A program made the translations under genes and the position numbers. A DNA stretch of 64,000 bases from Polyangia bacterium. Lineage in GTDB: Bacteria > Myxococcota_A > Polyangia > Nannocystales > Nannocystaceae. The stretch spans positions 62,001 to 126,000 of the forward strand of contig JAUHWG010000030.1 in the NCBI GenBank assembly GCA_030424595.1, given 5' to 3'. Positions within the stretch are counted from its first letter, which is position 1; every line of letters starts with the position of its first letter. Below, piece by piece: positions 7,793 to 17,760 of the stretch. The notes under the pieces were generated by a model. The model searched no databases, was not told the origin of the DNA, and saw nothing but the letters and a program-made list of their open reading frames with translations.

Positions 7793-10498
7793 TCAGGGGT
7801 CGAGCTCGAGGCGACCGGACCGGCGGAGCGCGTCGAACTCTGGAGAACGCGCGAGGGCGTCGATCGTCGCCAGGTGGTAGCGCTCGTCGGCGAGGAGCGG
7901 GGCGAGGAGCTCCGCGGCGCGGTCGAGGTCGCCCTCGGCCGCCGTGCTCGCTGCGAGGTCGATGGCGAGCCAGGCTCGAGCGGTGGCGAGGGCGCCCAGG
8001 TTCGCGTCGGCGTCGCTCGTCGGATCGGCGGCCTCCTTCGGCGTGAGGGCGTCGTAGAGCGCGAGGGCCCGCTCGTGGTCGTCGCGGGCGCGCGCGCGGT
8101 AGCCGAGGAGGGCCAGCGCGTCGCCGCGGTACTGGAGGTAGCGGGCGAGGACCGGCGGCGGCGGGTCGGTCTCCTCGATGTCTGCGAGGGCCTGCGCGAC
8201 GAAGTAGAGCGCCTCGCTGTCGTCGTCGACGAGCTTCGCCGACGCCTCGAGCAGGAAGTCGACGTGCTCACGCGGGCCGGCGGCGGCGCGGACGAGCGGG
8301 CCGTAGCGCTTCGGGTCGACGTGCATTAAGCCGACGAGCGCAGCACGGGTGCCGCTGGGATCGGCGTCGAAGAGCGCGCGTAGCTGATCGCGGGCCTCCT
8401 CCCAGCGCGCGAGTTCGAGGAGGGCGACGACCCGCCACAGGGACTCCTGCGCCGTCCGCTCGGGGAGTGCGTCGAGGTCCGCGAGCGCCGCTACGAAGTC
8501 GCGCTCGACGAGGCGCGCTGCGACCCCGTCCGCGGGTCGACCCGCGAGTTCGAGGTCGACGCCAGCGACGCTGACCCGTCGGATCCCCGCGGCGATCCAC
8601 GGCGTCTCGCCGACCTCCTGGTTGGTGCGCAGGTCCAACCCCAGGGCGCCGCCCGTCGCCGGTGGGTCGCCGACGACGCGGAGGCGGCGGTGCTCGAGGG
8701 CGTCGCCGTTCTCGAGGACGAGGCATGTGAGCTCGCCTGTCGCGGGGTCGAGAACCCCGCGGATGACGAGATGACGCCGGACGTGGCTCCCGGCGCCCTC
8801 GCGAGGCAGCTTCCACCCCCCCATGGCGACGGATTTGGTCCAACACTGGACGCTGGTGAAGAGCTCCGCGCCCCCGCCCATGCCGCGGATCGTCAGGGCG
8901 AGGAGCGTCGGGCCGCCGTCCGCGGGCGAGAGCCGAAGCTCGAGGTCGCCGCCCCACTCGACGCGCTCGAGGTCGAGGTCGAGCTCGAGCGCGACGACCC
9001 CGACGGCGCCCCGCGCAGGGATCGCCAGGAGCCGCCCCTTGGTGACCGCGTCCACCTCGAGCCGCGGCGTCGCGGCGTCGCGGCGGAGCGCGAGGGGCTG
9101 GAGGATCTCGATGTTGGCGTCGAGCGGGGCGCGGAAGTCGAGCGTGCCGCGGAGGTCACCCTCGGCGCGTCGGGCCGCGGCCTCGCGCGCTTGGTCGAAC
9201 TCGATGAGCGTGTCCGCCGACAGTCCGCCCCCCGTGAGGGCTGCGTCGAGCACCGCAGCGGCGGCCGCGAAGTCGCCGCAGCGGCGGAAGCTGCGGGCGG
9301 CGCCTCGGGTCGCCTCGACGCGGTGCGAGTGATCCTGGGCGGCGCGCCGATAGAGTTCGGCGGCCGCACGGTCGGCGCGACGCGACTCGTGGATCGCGGC
9401 GGCCGCGAGGAGGGCCTGGGCGCGGAGCGGCCCGCCGCTGGTGAGCGCGGCGAGCTCTTCAAGCGCGGCCGCGGCCTGGGGCGCCAGCCCGATCCGCTCG
9501 ATCTCCTGCGCGTGCCGCCAGCGACGAGCGAGGCTCGGCGGCGCCGCGTCGAGGTCGGGGGGCGGCGCGAGGGGCTCGGCGAGGGCGATCGTCGGCGGCG
9601 TCGAGTCCCCCCCGCCGAGCGTCCAGAGCTCATCCCGATCGGTGAACTCGACGATCAATTCGGCGTCTCCGTCACCGTCGAGATCCGCGACTCCGCGGAC
9701 GCGGGTCTCGCCGAGGAGGAGCGGCGGCGCCTCCGGATCGGCGCCGTAGATCGCCGTGAGGTTCGGGCCCTCGTTCTCGTCGTTGGCGAAGGACTGGATC
9801 AGCTCGTCGTCGCCGTCGCCGTCGAGATCGCCGACGTGGAGCTTGCCCATGCCGTGGGGTCGCGCAGGATCGTGGAGCGAGGGCGCGAAGGCGATGTGCT
9901 CGAGGCGGTCGCTCGCGAAGACGAAGCGGTGGAGCCCGACGTTCGCCGCAGGGTCGACGTCCGGGGGGAGCGCCGAGGGGTTGAAGCCCTCCCCGCTGAC
10001 GACGGCCGCGAGCTCCGGCGGACGGCCGCGGCGGCGGACAAGCGCGACGTTGCGGGCGTTGCCGAGACGGTACCGTGTGACGAGCTTCAGGCGCCCCAGG
10101 GTCGCGTCATGACGGAGGATCATGAGCTCATAGGCGTTCCAAGCCCCCAGCGCGACGACGAGCTCGTCGCGGCCGTCGCCGTCGAGATCACCTGCGACGA
10201 GGCCGCGGACGTCGGAGCCGCGGGCGTTGACGACGGGCGCAGGGGACAGGGTCGTCCAGGCGCCGTCGTCGCCTCGCCGGAGTTCGACGAGATGGCGGGT
10301 GTAGGGGCCGGTGCCGACGTAGAGCTCGTCGCGGCCGTCGCCGTCGAGATCGCCCGCGGTCGCCGTACGGAGCGAGGTGTCAGGCCAATGAAAGAGCTCC
10401 TCGAGGTCGTCGCCCGCGCGCCGGAGCAGCGACACGGCGCTCTCCTTGCCGCGGCGCTGGCTGATGAGGTAGCCGCCCGCAAAGGCCTTGGCGTTGCC
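7793..10498 (-). pseudogene. 5'-truncated VCBS/FG-GAP plus TPR protein
   Basis: The frame encodes about 900 residues. The first 260 contain four FG-GAP/VCBS calcium motifs (DLDGDGRDEL twice, DLDGDGDDEL, DLDGDGDAEL). The middle and C-terminal parts hold Ala-rich helical repeats of TPR type around a beta-rich segment. No ATG or GTG start exists near the point where protein-like sequence begins (around GNAKAFAGGYLIS). Upstream of it the frame is noise, and then come another gene's 3' fragment and an IS91-like scar. In related proteins such C-terminal regions follow a Ser/Thr kinase or a membrane segment, so the N-terminus was probably lost. Expression from an internal start cannot be excluded. 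Confidence 0.6.
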
Positions 10499-10685
10499 TC
10501 GGTCGTCGTGGGTCCTGACGCGGGTCAGCGCGGGGGTCCGACGCGCGAGGCCCGTAGGTCCGCGCTCGTCTGCCCCCGGCCGCCGGTGTCGCGCTGCGAC
10601 GCCGGCTGCCCGTCGTTCGTGTGGCCCCGCCCTGTTCGCTCCTACGGCGTCACGGAGCCGTGGCCACGCCAGCGACGACGAGGGG

Positions 10686-10880
10686 TCAGTTGACGCAGAA
10701 CGCCGCGAACTCTCCGTCCAGTGAGTTGATGGCGGCCTCGTTGACGCACTGGTTATGCCAGCTCCGCTCGAAGCGAAAGGTGTACAGGCCTCGGTTGGGC
10801 GGCGCGATGAACTCCTGGCTCTCGGAGCCCATCCAGTCCATGTAGTTCTTCTCTGCGGTGTCGTCATAGAAGCACTGAAC
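10686..10880 (-). pseudogene. 3' fragment of a secreted-type protein gene
   Basis: In this frame 64 codons read as natural protein (VQCFYDDTAEKNYMDWMG, then FERSWHNQCVNEAAINSLDG and AAFCVN) before a TGA. An in-frame TGA lies immediately upstream, so only the C-terminus is left. Three Cys suggest an exported protein. The break coincides with the end of the IS91-like remnant at 10893, which suggests a recombination junction. The family is not recognised. Confidence 0.55.
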
Positions 10881-10892
10881 TCAAGGCCGTTC

Positions 10893-11276
10893 CTACCGGA
10901 AATGCCGTAGGCGGAGACCGTGTGCGGCGGCGGCTCGGTGTCGGGCGCGACCGCGGCGAGGTGCGGGCCTCGCAGCGAGTGCTGGACGGAAGCCGCGAGC
11001 GCGGGGTCGAGCTCGAGGTCGTCCGCGTCGTGACCCGCGGCGGCGAGGACCTCGTGGACTCGGCCGAGGATGGCGGTCATCCGCTCGGGAGTCGGCGGCG
11101 GCGCGGCCCTGAAGGGCAGCTCGCCTGTGCACTCCTCGAAGGCGCCGTCGGTCACAAGCAGGCGGCGCCTCGACGCGCTCGAGGAACCCGGCGAGGTGCT
11201 CCCGGATGAGCACCGCGGCGTCGCAGTGGTGGGTGTCGCGGGGGACGTAAACCCCCGAGCTGGCGCACACCGGCAT
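10893..11276 (-). pseudogene. internally deleted IS91-like transposase remnant
   Basis: The 5' part reads VLIREHLAGFLERVEA, as in the N-terminus of IS91-type transposases. In the next frame the sequence continues LLVTDGAFEECTGELPF and PTPERMTAILGRVHEVL, which is the central region of the same family. The zinc-finger and catalytic tyrosine regions are missing, so the copy is dead. It matches the fragment at 147-242 closely. It sits between the truncated genes on its left and the AraC-VOC operon on its right. Confidence 0.65.
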
Positions 11277-11468
11277 CGCTGCCAGCGCTGCAACACCGCG
11301 ACCGCAGGCGGCTGCTCAGCAAGTACACGTGATCACATCACAAGGGCCGAGCGCGCCCGCGGTCACTCGTCGGGGTCTCAGGGCGTCGTGGACCTACATT
11401 AGGAGCAGTCTTCGCAGAGCGTCCGCCACCCACAGCCCCCTTGACCCGACCGCCCCCCGGCCCGAACA

Positions 11469-11948
11469 ATGACGTGCGGAGGCGACCTGAAGGACCCAAG
11501 AGCACCCCAAGATCCGGAGCTGCTGCGTCGTTTGTTGCGCGCGAAGGACCGGATGACCGCTGCACCGCAGGAGGACTGGCCGGTGTCTCGGATCGCGAAG
11601 ATCAGCGGGGTGTCCGAGGCTCACTTTGCCCGCTCGTTCAAGCGGGCGTTTGGCGTGCCGCCGCATCGTTACCTGCTGACCCTGCGGCTCGAGCGGGCCA
11701 AATCAATGCTCAGTCACACGGACCTTCCGATCCTGGGGGTCGCGCACGCGTGCGGCTGGGAGAGCTTGGGGACCTTTGGACGCACCTTCCGCGATGTGGT
11801 CGGAGAGAGCCCTGGCAGCTTTCGCGCGGGGCGCTCACCCAGCCCGGAAGGGCTCGCCCCGGTGCCGGTCTGCTTCTCAAGGGCCGCCGAGCGTCCTGAT
11901 CTCAAGATCGCAGTTTTGGAGAAGCGAAGACGGGCCGAGGACAGCTAA
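11469..11948 (+). CDS. AraC-family transcription regulator
   Basis: This 159-residue protein is essentially one AraC-type DNA-binding domain. It has two helix-turn-helix units (VSRIAKISGVSEAHFARSFK and VAHACGWESLGTFGRTFR) joined by the usual linker helix (RYLLTLRLERAKSML). There is no ligand-binding or dimerisation domain, so it may work as a monomer or respond through its level. The VOC gene starts 10 bp after its stop and a membrane protein gene overlaps that one, so the three form an operon that it probably controls. Confidence 0.85.
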   Translation: MTCGGDLKDPRAPQDPELLRRLLRAKDRMTAAPQEDWPVSRIAKISGVSEAHFARSFKRAFGVPPHRYLLTLRLERAKSMLSHTDLPILGVAHACGWESLGTFGRTFRDVVGESPGSFRAGRSPSPEGLAPVPVCFSRAAERPDLKIAVLEKRRRAEDS

Positions 11949-11958
11949 GCCTTGGCCC

Positions 11959-12390
11959 ATGGCTGCTTCCACGAGACAAGGCATCGGAGTGGTCGGCGTC
12001 TACGTCCATGACCAGGACGAGGCGCTGGCCTTTTACGTCGACAAGGTGGGCTTCGAGGTCCATACGGACCTCAAGAACGGACCCTTTCGCTGGCTCACGG
12101 TCAATTTTCCTGAGCGTCCTGAGCTCCAGCTCGGGCTCTTCGCGCCAGGGGCCCCGTTGCACGATCCTGCGACCGAGCGAGTCCTGCGCGAGCTGGTCGC
12201 GAAAGGTGCGATGCCCGGCCTCGTTCTCCACGTAGAGGATTGCCGCGCCCACTACGAGCGGATGCTCAAGGCCGGGGTGGAGTTCACGCAAGCGCCGGTC
12301 GAGCGCTTCGGCAACGTCGACGCCGGCTTCCGCGATCCCTCGGGCAATGGCTGGAAGATGATCGAGCTGGGTCGGGGTGACGAGCGATGA
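11959..12390 (+). CDS. VOC (glyoxalase/bleomycin-resistance fold) protein
   Basis: The 143-residue product shows the paired beta-alpha-beta-beta-beta pattern of the vicinal oxygen chelate family. The first half has DQDEALAFYVDKVGFEVH and the second half has DCRAHYERMLKAGVEF, ending in DAGFRDPSGNGWKMIEL with the usual metal-binding Glu. The likely role is a small-molecule lyase, dioxygenase or resistance binding protein; the substrate cannot be told. It is translated with the next gene through an ATGA overlap (12387-12390) and lies just behind the AraC regulator gene. Confidence 0.8.
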   Translation: MAASTRQGIGVVGVYVHDQDEALAFYVDKVGFEVHTDLKNGPFRWLTVNFPERPELQLGLFAPGAPLHDPATERVLRELVAKGAMPGLVLHVEDCRAHYERMLKAGVEFTQAPVERFGNVDAGFRDPSGNGWKMIELGRGDER

Positions 12391-12620
12391 AAATTAGCAA
12401 GCGCATGCGGCACCTTCACCGCGGGGCGTCGATCGCCTTTTCCTTGGCCGTTGTCGCGAATTTCGCGGTGATGCCCCTCGGAGACGAGGAGATCGGCATG
12501 ACCGTCGGTGGCCTGACCTTGATCCCGCTGATCGCGCTGATGATCACCGGTCTGTACCTCTTTGCGCTACCCTACCGGCGCAAGGCGACGGGCGCCGATG
12601 TGAGCCGCGCATTCCCGTAG
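12387..12620 (+). CDS. small two-helix membrane protein
   Basis: The 77-residue protein has two predicted membrane helices (about residues 14-30 and 38-60) and a basic C-terminal end (YRRKATGAD). The start codon overlaps the stop of the VOC gene, so it is translationally coupled to it. It may help to locate or support the VOC protein. No family is recognised. Confidence 0.7.
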   Translation: MKISKRMRHLHRGASIAFSLAVVANFAVMPLGDEEIGMTVGGLTLIPLIALMITGLYLFALPYRRKATGADVSRAFP

Positions 12621-12920
12621 TCGAGCATGGTCTGCTGGAATGGGGGTCGGGGCGGTGCCGAGGATGTCGACATCGTCCCCCCCCCATCCACCCTAGGAGG
12701 CCGCGAGCGCCGGGGCCACCGCTCCAGCTCCTCGTTCAGGCACGAGGTGGCCTCCATCCCCGCCATGATCGCGCGCTGGCTACGGGGGTCGACCAGGAGT
12801 CGCTTCGGCATCCCGCGCCCCGCTCTGTTTCGGTAGCTCTTCGCTCCGCCGAGGCCATCAACGAGACCGCGATGCAGTCGATCGAAGAGAGCGCAGCGAT
12901 AGCCGCGGTATCATCCCTCC
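12621..12920. other. intergenic gap, C9 tract
   Basis: The gap contains a run of nine C residues around 12677-12685. A short minus-strand frame (about 12811 back to 12700) reads MPKRLLVDPRSQRAIMAG, followed by MEATSCLNEELERW. It could be the N-terminal end of a lost gene but is too short to call. A TATCAT-like element lies just before the next start at 12921. Confidence 0.3.
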
Positions 12921-13553
12921 ATGGTTCTCCCGCGTATGCCGCGACGGCTCGCTGGCGTCGGCCTCGTCGGTCTCGCCCTCGGCGGCCTCCTCCTCCTCCT
13001 GATCGACGAGGGGACTCTCCCGCGCTCGCGCGGGATGGCCCGGGTCGGCGGCCTCCTCCTCGGCGGCGGCGCGGCGGCTTCGCTCGGCGGCCTCGTCCTC
13101 TTCGTCCGGGCGCGGATCGCCGCGGCCCCGGCCGGTGCTCGGCCGCGTCTGCGCCGGCTCGCGCTCGCTCTCGCGCTCGTCGTCCCGGCCGGGCTCGCCT
13201 TCTCCATCTACAGCCTCGGCTTCTACTGGAAGGTCACCACCTCGTCGTGTTGGGAGGCCCAGTATGCGCCGACCCTCGAGGAGCGCCGCCGGGCCCTCGA
13301 GATCGGCGAGGCCCGCCTCCGCAGCCCCTTCAGCTGGCTCCCCGAGCTGGTCGGCTTCAACGTCTCCTGGAGCTGCGAGGCGGCCCGCCTCGACCTCGCG
13401 CGGGTCGACGCCGGCGAGTGCCCCTTCGAGCTGATCGCCGCGATCCCGTGCACCTGCGGGGCCGAGCGTTGGCCCGAGGACGCGCGCTGCGAGGCGCCCC
13501 GATGCCCGCAGCTCGACCCGCCGCGCCTGCGTTGCCACGACGACGACTTCTGA
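12921..13553 (+). CDS. membrane protein with Cys-rich C-terminal domain
   Basis: The 210-residue protein has three hydrophobic segments in its first 100 residues (about 12-27, 41-62, 80-98). An exported or periplasmic region follows with eight or more Cys (SSCWEAQY, SWSCEAARL, GECPF, CTCGAE, CEAPRCPQ, LRCHDDDF), which suggests disulfide bonds. The downstream neighbour is convergent. Function unknown. Confidence 0.6.
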   Translation: MVLPRMPRRLAGVGLVGLALGGLLLLLIDEGTLPRSRGMARVGGLLLGGGAAASLGGLVLFVRARIAAAPAGARPRLRRLALALALVVPAGLAFSIYSLGFYWKVTTSSCWEAQYAPTLEERRRALEIGEARLRSPFSWLPELVGFNVSWSCEAARLDLARVDAGECPFELIAAIPCTCGAERWPEDARCEAPRCPQLDPPRLRCHDDDF

Positions 13554-13626
13554 TCGTCGGCGTCGGTGATCGGTGGCAGATTGCGGGCCGTGAACGACGT
13601 GCGCCGGACCGCGGAGATCGCCCTCC

Positions 13627-13662
13627 GGTCGTGGTCGCCGACGACCGCCGCACTGTCGTGCC
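13627..13662. repeat. 36-bp dispersed repeat, copy 2
   Basis: This copy is identical to 1451-1486 and lies between convergent genes, 17 bp from the GC-rich hairpin that follows the VCBS lipoprotein gene. In this copy the plus strand could be read as the end of a short frame (RSWSPTTAALSC), and the same peptide can be read in copy 1, so a decayed coding origin is possible. Confidence 0.75.
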
Positions 13663-13678
13663 TGCGGTGACGACGGTG

Positions 13679-13698
13679 CGGCCGGTCGTGACCGGCCG
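13679..13698 (-). terminator. GC-rich hairpin at the end of the VCBS lipoprotein gene
   Basis: CGGCCGGTC, a 2-nt turn and GACCGGCCG form a perfect 9-bp stem directly after the stop codon (13700-13702). There is no T-tract, so it may be a terminator needing other factors or an mRNA 3' end stabiliser. Confidence 0.4.
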
Positions 13699-13699
13699 G

Positions 13700-16168
13700 C
13701 TACCCCGGGCAGAGGCCGAAGGCGTCCGCGCCGAGGTTGTTGCCGGGGTGGCAGTCGGCGATCAGATCCTCGGGATCGACGTCGACGTAGATGTTGCCAG
13801 AGCCGCCGAGCTCGGCGGTGCAGGAGACGACCTCGCAGTCGCCGGGCTTGAGCAGCTTGCTCGTCTTCGCCTCGCAGACGACGATGGCCTCGTCGACGCC
13901 TTGGTTTGGATCCATCGTCTCGAGGAAGTGGACGACGACGCCGTCGACCACCGAGTTGGTGCCGCGGTTGCAGACCTCGGCCTGGAGCTCCTTGGTCCCG
14001 CCCTCGAAGTTGCACAGCTCGCCGAGGTCCGTCAGCTCGACCGTCAGATCGGCGATCTGGAGCTTGCCGGCGTCGCCCTGGGAGTTTTGGCGGAGGTTGT
14101 TGAGATCGTCGATGAGCCAGTTCTTCTCGACGGTGTTGGCCGGCGGAACCTCGACGGTGTCGGTGATATGGGTGACCGAGTAGAGGTGCTGGTTCCAGAC
14201 CGGCCGCGAGTTCGCCCAGCGGTCGAGCGGGTCGCGGTAGATGACAAAGCCGGTCCCGGTCTTGAAGGTGCCGGACTCGGGGAAGAGCGGGTCGGTCGCC
14301 GGGCAGTTGCCGTAGGGGGTGCGGGGGACGACGATCTCGGTGGAGAAGTCGCCGTCGACGTCGGCGATCGTCGGATACTCCATGCCCGTGCCTGAGGAGG
14401 CGGGGGCGGAGAAGAGCACCTCGCCGCTCTTGCCGTTGTAGACCCGGACAAAGCACTCGTCGCGGTAGACGGCCTCGGCCGCCCCGTCGCCGTTGAAGTC
14501 GAAGATCGAGGAGCCGGTGATGTTCGAGGAGAGGTCCTGCGAAGGCTGGACCCAGAGCACGCCGTCGGGGAGGTTCTTCGCCTCCTGCTCAGGGGCGCGC
14601 TCACACTTGCCGCCGGGGCGTTCGGGCGGGCTCTCGCCCATCAAGGCGGCGACGCAGTCGGGATCGTAGACCGCGTAGTGGGTCGCGCCGGCGGAGGCGA
14701 TCTCGGCCTGACCGTCGCCGTCGAAGTCGGAGATCGTGATCGGGCCCCCGCGGTTGGCGGGCGGGTTGCCCTGCTGGTAGAGCGGCACCGGGCCCCAGAC
14801 CGGCTGTCCGCCGTAGAGCTTCTGGATCCGGAGGCTGCCGAAGTTGTTGCCGGGAGTGGTCAGGACCGCGACCTCCGGCAGGTCATTGATGTCCTGGCCG
14901 TTGATCGCCGTGTAGAGCCCCATGTCCGCGAGGCCGAGCTGGACATAGGAGTAGCTGTTGTTGTCCGGGACAAAGCCGGGCTTGTCGACCCACTCCGTGG
15001 TGTTGTTGTCCCAGGTGGCGTAGCGGTTTTGGCTGACGAGGTCGACCTGGCCGTCGAAGTCGACGTCGTCGATGAGCGGCATGCTGTTGGTCTTGCTCGC
15101 GTCCCACTCGGTCAGGAGGCAGCCGTCGCCGTCAAAGGCCATCTCGCCCACCAGGATCTCCGGGAACTCGTCGTCGTTGAGGTCGCGGAGGACGGGCCCG
15201 TTGAGCATGTTCGCCCCGCCGAAGTTGAGCACCGTGTCGGTCTCGCAGTCGCGGCCGTACCACATCCGCTCGAGCTGCGGCTCGTCGTTCTCGAAGACGA
15301 TCCGGAGGGCGTAGAGGTTGACCGGGCCCTGATCGTTGTTCGCGGTCACGCGGTGATAGGAGATCAGCTCCGGATGCCCGCCGTTCGGCACGTCGGCGTC
15401 GAGATCGGCGATCGCCCAGGGCACGGCGTAGGCGGGGCGATCGTCGTCGTTCGCCTCGTCGGCGCCGCCGGCCCGCAGCTGCTCGGCGCAGGTGCGGCCG
15501 TCGAAGACCCGCAAGGTGCCGATCCGCTTGAGGGCGCCGAGGCTCTGGAAGGTGGTGACGATGATCGACGGCTGGAGCTTGTCTGGATCCTTGTCGAGGT
15601 TGAGGTCGGCGATGATCGGCGTCGTGTAGATCAGGGTCGAGGCCTTGGTCGGATCGTCGGGATCCGTGGGGCCGCTCCACTCGCACTGCTGGACCGGGGT
15701 CACGCCCTCGGGGATGTCCTCCTTGACGCAAGCCGGGTCGTTGATGATGTCCGCCGGCACTCCGTAGGGGATGCACTCGCCGTCGACATCACAATAGGAG
15801 TCGCCGGGGCAGTCGTCGTAGGTCATGCATTCGCCGAGGTCCGGGATGCAGGTGTCGTACTTGCACTTAAAGTCCGGCGGGCAGTCGCCACAGGGCCCGC
15901 CGGTGGTCGACGTCGAGCTCTCGCCGGTGGTCAGCGGGCTCGTCGTCGAGCTCGTGCCGACGGTCGTGTCGGTCTCGCCGGCGCTGGTCGTCGACGAGGT
16001 CGACGTCGTGGCGTCGGTGCCTCCGGTGCTCGTGCCCTCGGAGGTGCTCAGCCCTGCGGTGACGGTGGTCGTCGCCGAGTTCGCGGACCCTGAGTCGTCG
16101 CCGCAGCCGAGTGCGGTGGCGAGGACAAACAATGAGGAGGCGGAGATCCGAGGGGGCAGGGGCTTCAT
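13700..16168 (-). CDS. VCBS-repeat lipoprotein
   Basis: The 822-residue product starts with a lipoprotein signal ending ATALGC (Cys22), then about 70 residues of Ser/Thr/Gly linker and a small Cys-rich module (CGDCPPDFKC, then CIPDLGEC). The rest contains VCBS/FG-GAP-type calcium motifs (ADLNLDKDPD, SDFDGDGQAEI, FDFNGDGAAEA, ADVDGDFSTEI) in a propeller-like region. The last 130 residues resemble a CARDB-type adhesion fold (LTVELTDLGELCNFEGG, then CNRGTNSVVDGVVV). It is expected on the outer membrane and is probably a surface adhesin or binding protein. A TAAGCT element lies 12 nt before the start. Confidence 0.8.
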   Translation of the reverse strand: MKPLPPRISASSLFVLATALGCGDDSGSANSATTTVTAGLSTSEGTSTGGTDATTSTSSTTSAGETDTTVGTSSTTSPLTTGESSTSTTGGPCGDCPPDFKCKYDTCIPDLGECMTYDDCPGDSYCDVDGECIPYGVPADIINDPACVKEDIPEGVTPVQQCEWSGPTDPDDPTKASTLIYTTPIIADLNLDKDPDKLQPSIIVTTFQSLGALKRIGTLRVFDGRTCAEQLRAGGADEANDDDRPAYAVPWAIADLDADVPNGGHPELISYHRVTANNDQGPVNLYALRIVFENDEPQLERMWYGRDCETDTVLNFGGANMLNGPVLRDLNDDEFPEILVGEMAFDGDGCLLTEWDASKTNSMPLIDDVDFDGQVDLVSQNRYATWDNNTTEWVDKPGFVPDNNSYSYVQLGLADMGLYTAINGQDINDLPEVAVLTTPGNNFGSLRIQKLYGGQPVWGPVPLYQQGNPPANRGGPITISDFDGDGQAEIASAGATHYAVYDPDCVAALMGESPPERPGGKCERAPEQEAKNLPDGVLWVQPSQDLSSNITGSSIFDFNGDGAAEAVYRDECFVRVYNGKSGEVLFSAPASSGTGMEYPTIADVDGDFSTEIVVPRTPYGNCPATDPLFPESGTFKTGTGFVIYRDPLDRWANSRPVWNQHLYSVTHITDTVEVPPANTVEKNWLIDDLNNLRQNSQGDAGKLQIADLTVELTDLGELCNFEGGTKELQAEVCNRGTNSVVDGVVVHFLETMDPNQGVDEAIVVCEAKTSKLLKPGDCEVVSCTAELGGSGNIYVDVDPEDLIADCHPGNNLGADAFGLCPG

Positions 16169-16590
16169 CGCGGGAGAGCTTAGCGCGGGCGCGGCCTCTC
16201 ATGAGCGACCTATGAATGTGACGTCTTCGCGAGACACCACGCGCAATCATGACCCTGGTCTCTCCGACTCAGGGGTCGTTCGGGCGGTGGAGGGCGAGGT
16301 CTCTGCCATGCGCGGGACCTCCTGTGCAGACCCATCGCGCATTCATGCGCCGTCGGCCCGGGCGTGAAGGCGCTCTCGAGACTATGCGCGCTGCGTCTTT
16401 ACGCCTGAGCACGCTCGAAATGTTCACTCTTCTGCGCTCGGGGCGAACGGAGTCGACGGGCTGTTCTGCGCGCGCCCTCCAAGGGCGGATAGTCGGCGCG
16501 CAGGGTCGCCCTCATCTCTGAGAGTCAGCTCCGGCTCTCGCCCGAGCTTCCCGAGGCCTGCTCGAGAACGCGGGCCGGCGGCCGGAGGGA
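16169..16590. other. intergenic gap
   Basis: These 422 bp lie between two minus-strand genes. Nothing coding or structural is clear apart from the presumed promoter just before 16168. Confidence 0.4.
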
Positions 16591-17715
16591 TCAGCGCTTT
16601 CGCGTCCGGAGGAGCAGGAGGCCGAGGCCGAAGGCGAGGCTGAGGGCGCCAGGGCGGCGGTCGTCGGCCCGGCAGGCGCAGCTCCCATCGACGTCGTCGA
16701 CGCCGCCGGTGGCCCCGTCGTCGGTGTCGCTGGGCGAGCTCGAGTCCGAGCCTGCGCTCGTCGACCCCGGACTGGAGTCGGTGCCGGAGTCGGTCCCGGA
16801 GTCGGTCCCAGAGTCGCTCCCGCCCGAGCCTGTCCCCGAGGTTCCCGAGTCGGAGTCGGAGTCCGTCTCGTCGACCGGGGACGGCACGTTGACGTCGCCG
16901 ATCGTCGCGCAGGTGACGATCGGCGCGGAGCTGAGGTCGCGAGGATCCCAGAGGGTGCCGCGGACACAGACCTCGTCGCCCTCCCAGGTGCCGACGAGGC
17001 CGAGGTCGTCCTTGACGGTGAGCGCCTGATCAGCGGCGCCCCACCACTCGCTGGTGTGGTCGGCTCCCTCTTTGACGTCGGCCTCGGTGGCGCCGTGGCG
17101 CAGGCGACCCCGGTAGAAGCGCTCGTAGGGTCCGGTCGGCGGATCGATCGTGATGCTGACGCGCATCCGCTCTTCGACCATCGTCACCTCTTCCTTGCCA
17201 CAGTCGCCGCACTCCCCGGGCTCTGGCGGCTCAACACACTTTGTGTAGACCTTCTCCCACTTGCTCAGGCTGACCGTGAAGGCCGGCGTCTCGAGCGGAG
17301 GGGTCGGCTCGGAGCCGGTGGTGAAGGTGATGAGCTGGTCTACGTTCTCGCTCGCGTTGGCGTCCTCGGTCCACAGGTGGACTGAGTACTCGTTGTCCGG
17401 ATCGAGGGGGGCGTCCGGGCGCCAGAAGACCCGGCCGCCGAGGGTCGCGAGCGTGCCGGGGATGATGCCGCCGAGATCGCTGACCTCGATCTGGAGGTGC
17501 TCCGGGAGGTTGCTGCCGAAGGCTGCGACGACCGTGTCATAGGGCACCTCTGTCGCCCCGTCAGCGGGGTAGAGGTCCGAGATCGTGTGGATGAACTCTT
17601 CCCCCGTAATACAGGCAGAGGCCGTCGTAGGGGCCAGCGCGAGGCTCTGGAGGGTCGCAGCGGCGAGCGTGAGGGCGAGCGCTGAGACGTACGGGCGGGG
17701 GACGAAGCGGAGCAT
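16591..17715 (-). CDS. secreted Ig-like protein with MYXO-CTERM tail
   Basis: From the ATG at 17715 the product is 374 residues; a further start at 17754 would only lengthen the n-region. It has a signal peptide ending near TASA, then an Ig-like (Big_5-type) domain with the usual opening DLYPADGATEVPYDTVV, and a beta-rich middle with a CGDCG motif. A long Asp/Ser/Gly/Thr linker follows. The C-terminus is CACRADDRRPGALSL, a hydrophobic stretch and RTRKR, which is the MYXO-CTERM layout: Cys motif, membrane helix, basic end. Such tails are processed and anchor proteins at the myxobacterial cell surface. The promoter region holds a hexanucleotide repeat. Confidence 0.75.
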   Translation of the reverse strand: MLRFVPRPYVSALALTLAAATLQSLALAPTTASACITGEEFIHTISDLYPADGATEVPYDTVVAAFGSNLPEHLQIEVSDLGGIIPGTLATLGGRVFWRPDAPLDPDNEYSVHLWTEDANASENVDQLITFTTGSEPTPPLETPAFTVSLSKWEKVYTKCVEPPEPGECGDCGKEEVTMVEERMRVSITIDPPTGPYERFYRGRLRHGATEADVKEGADHTSEWWGAADQALTVKDDLGLVGTWEGDEVCVRGTLWDPRDLSSAPIVTCATIGDVNVPSPVDETDSDSDSGTSGTGSGGSDSGTDSGTDSGTDSSPGSTSAGSDSSSPSDTDDGATGGVDDVDGSCACRADDRRPGALSLAFGLGLLLLRTRKR

Positions 17716-17760
17716 GGCCCGGGATCTAAGCACGATGCGTGCCGAAAGCTCCACGCCAAC

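Noticed and set aside
12572..12811. Minus-strand frame of about 79 codons starting MPKRLLVDPRSQ
   Set aside because: Only the first 35 residues look natural; it then runs through the C9 tract into the shadow of the small membrane protein gene. Noted as a possible relic in the gap entry.
1451..13662. The two 36-bp copies at 1451 and 13627 as CRISPR repeats
   Set aside because: They are 12 kb apart, single and between convergent genes; the sequence differs from the repeat at 5507.
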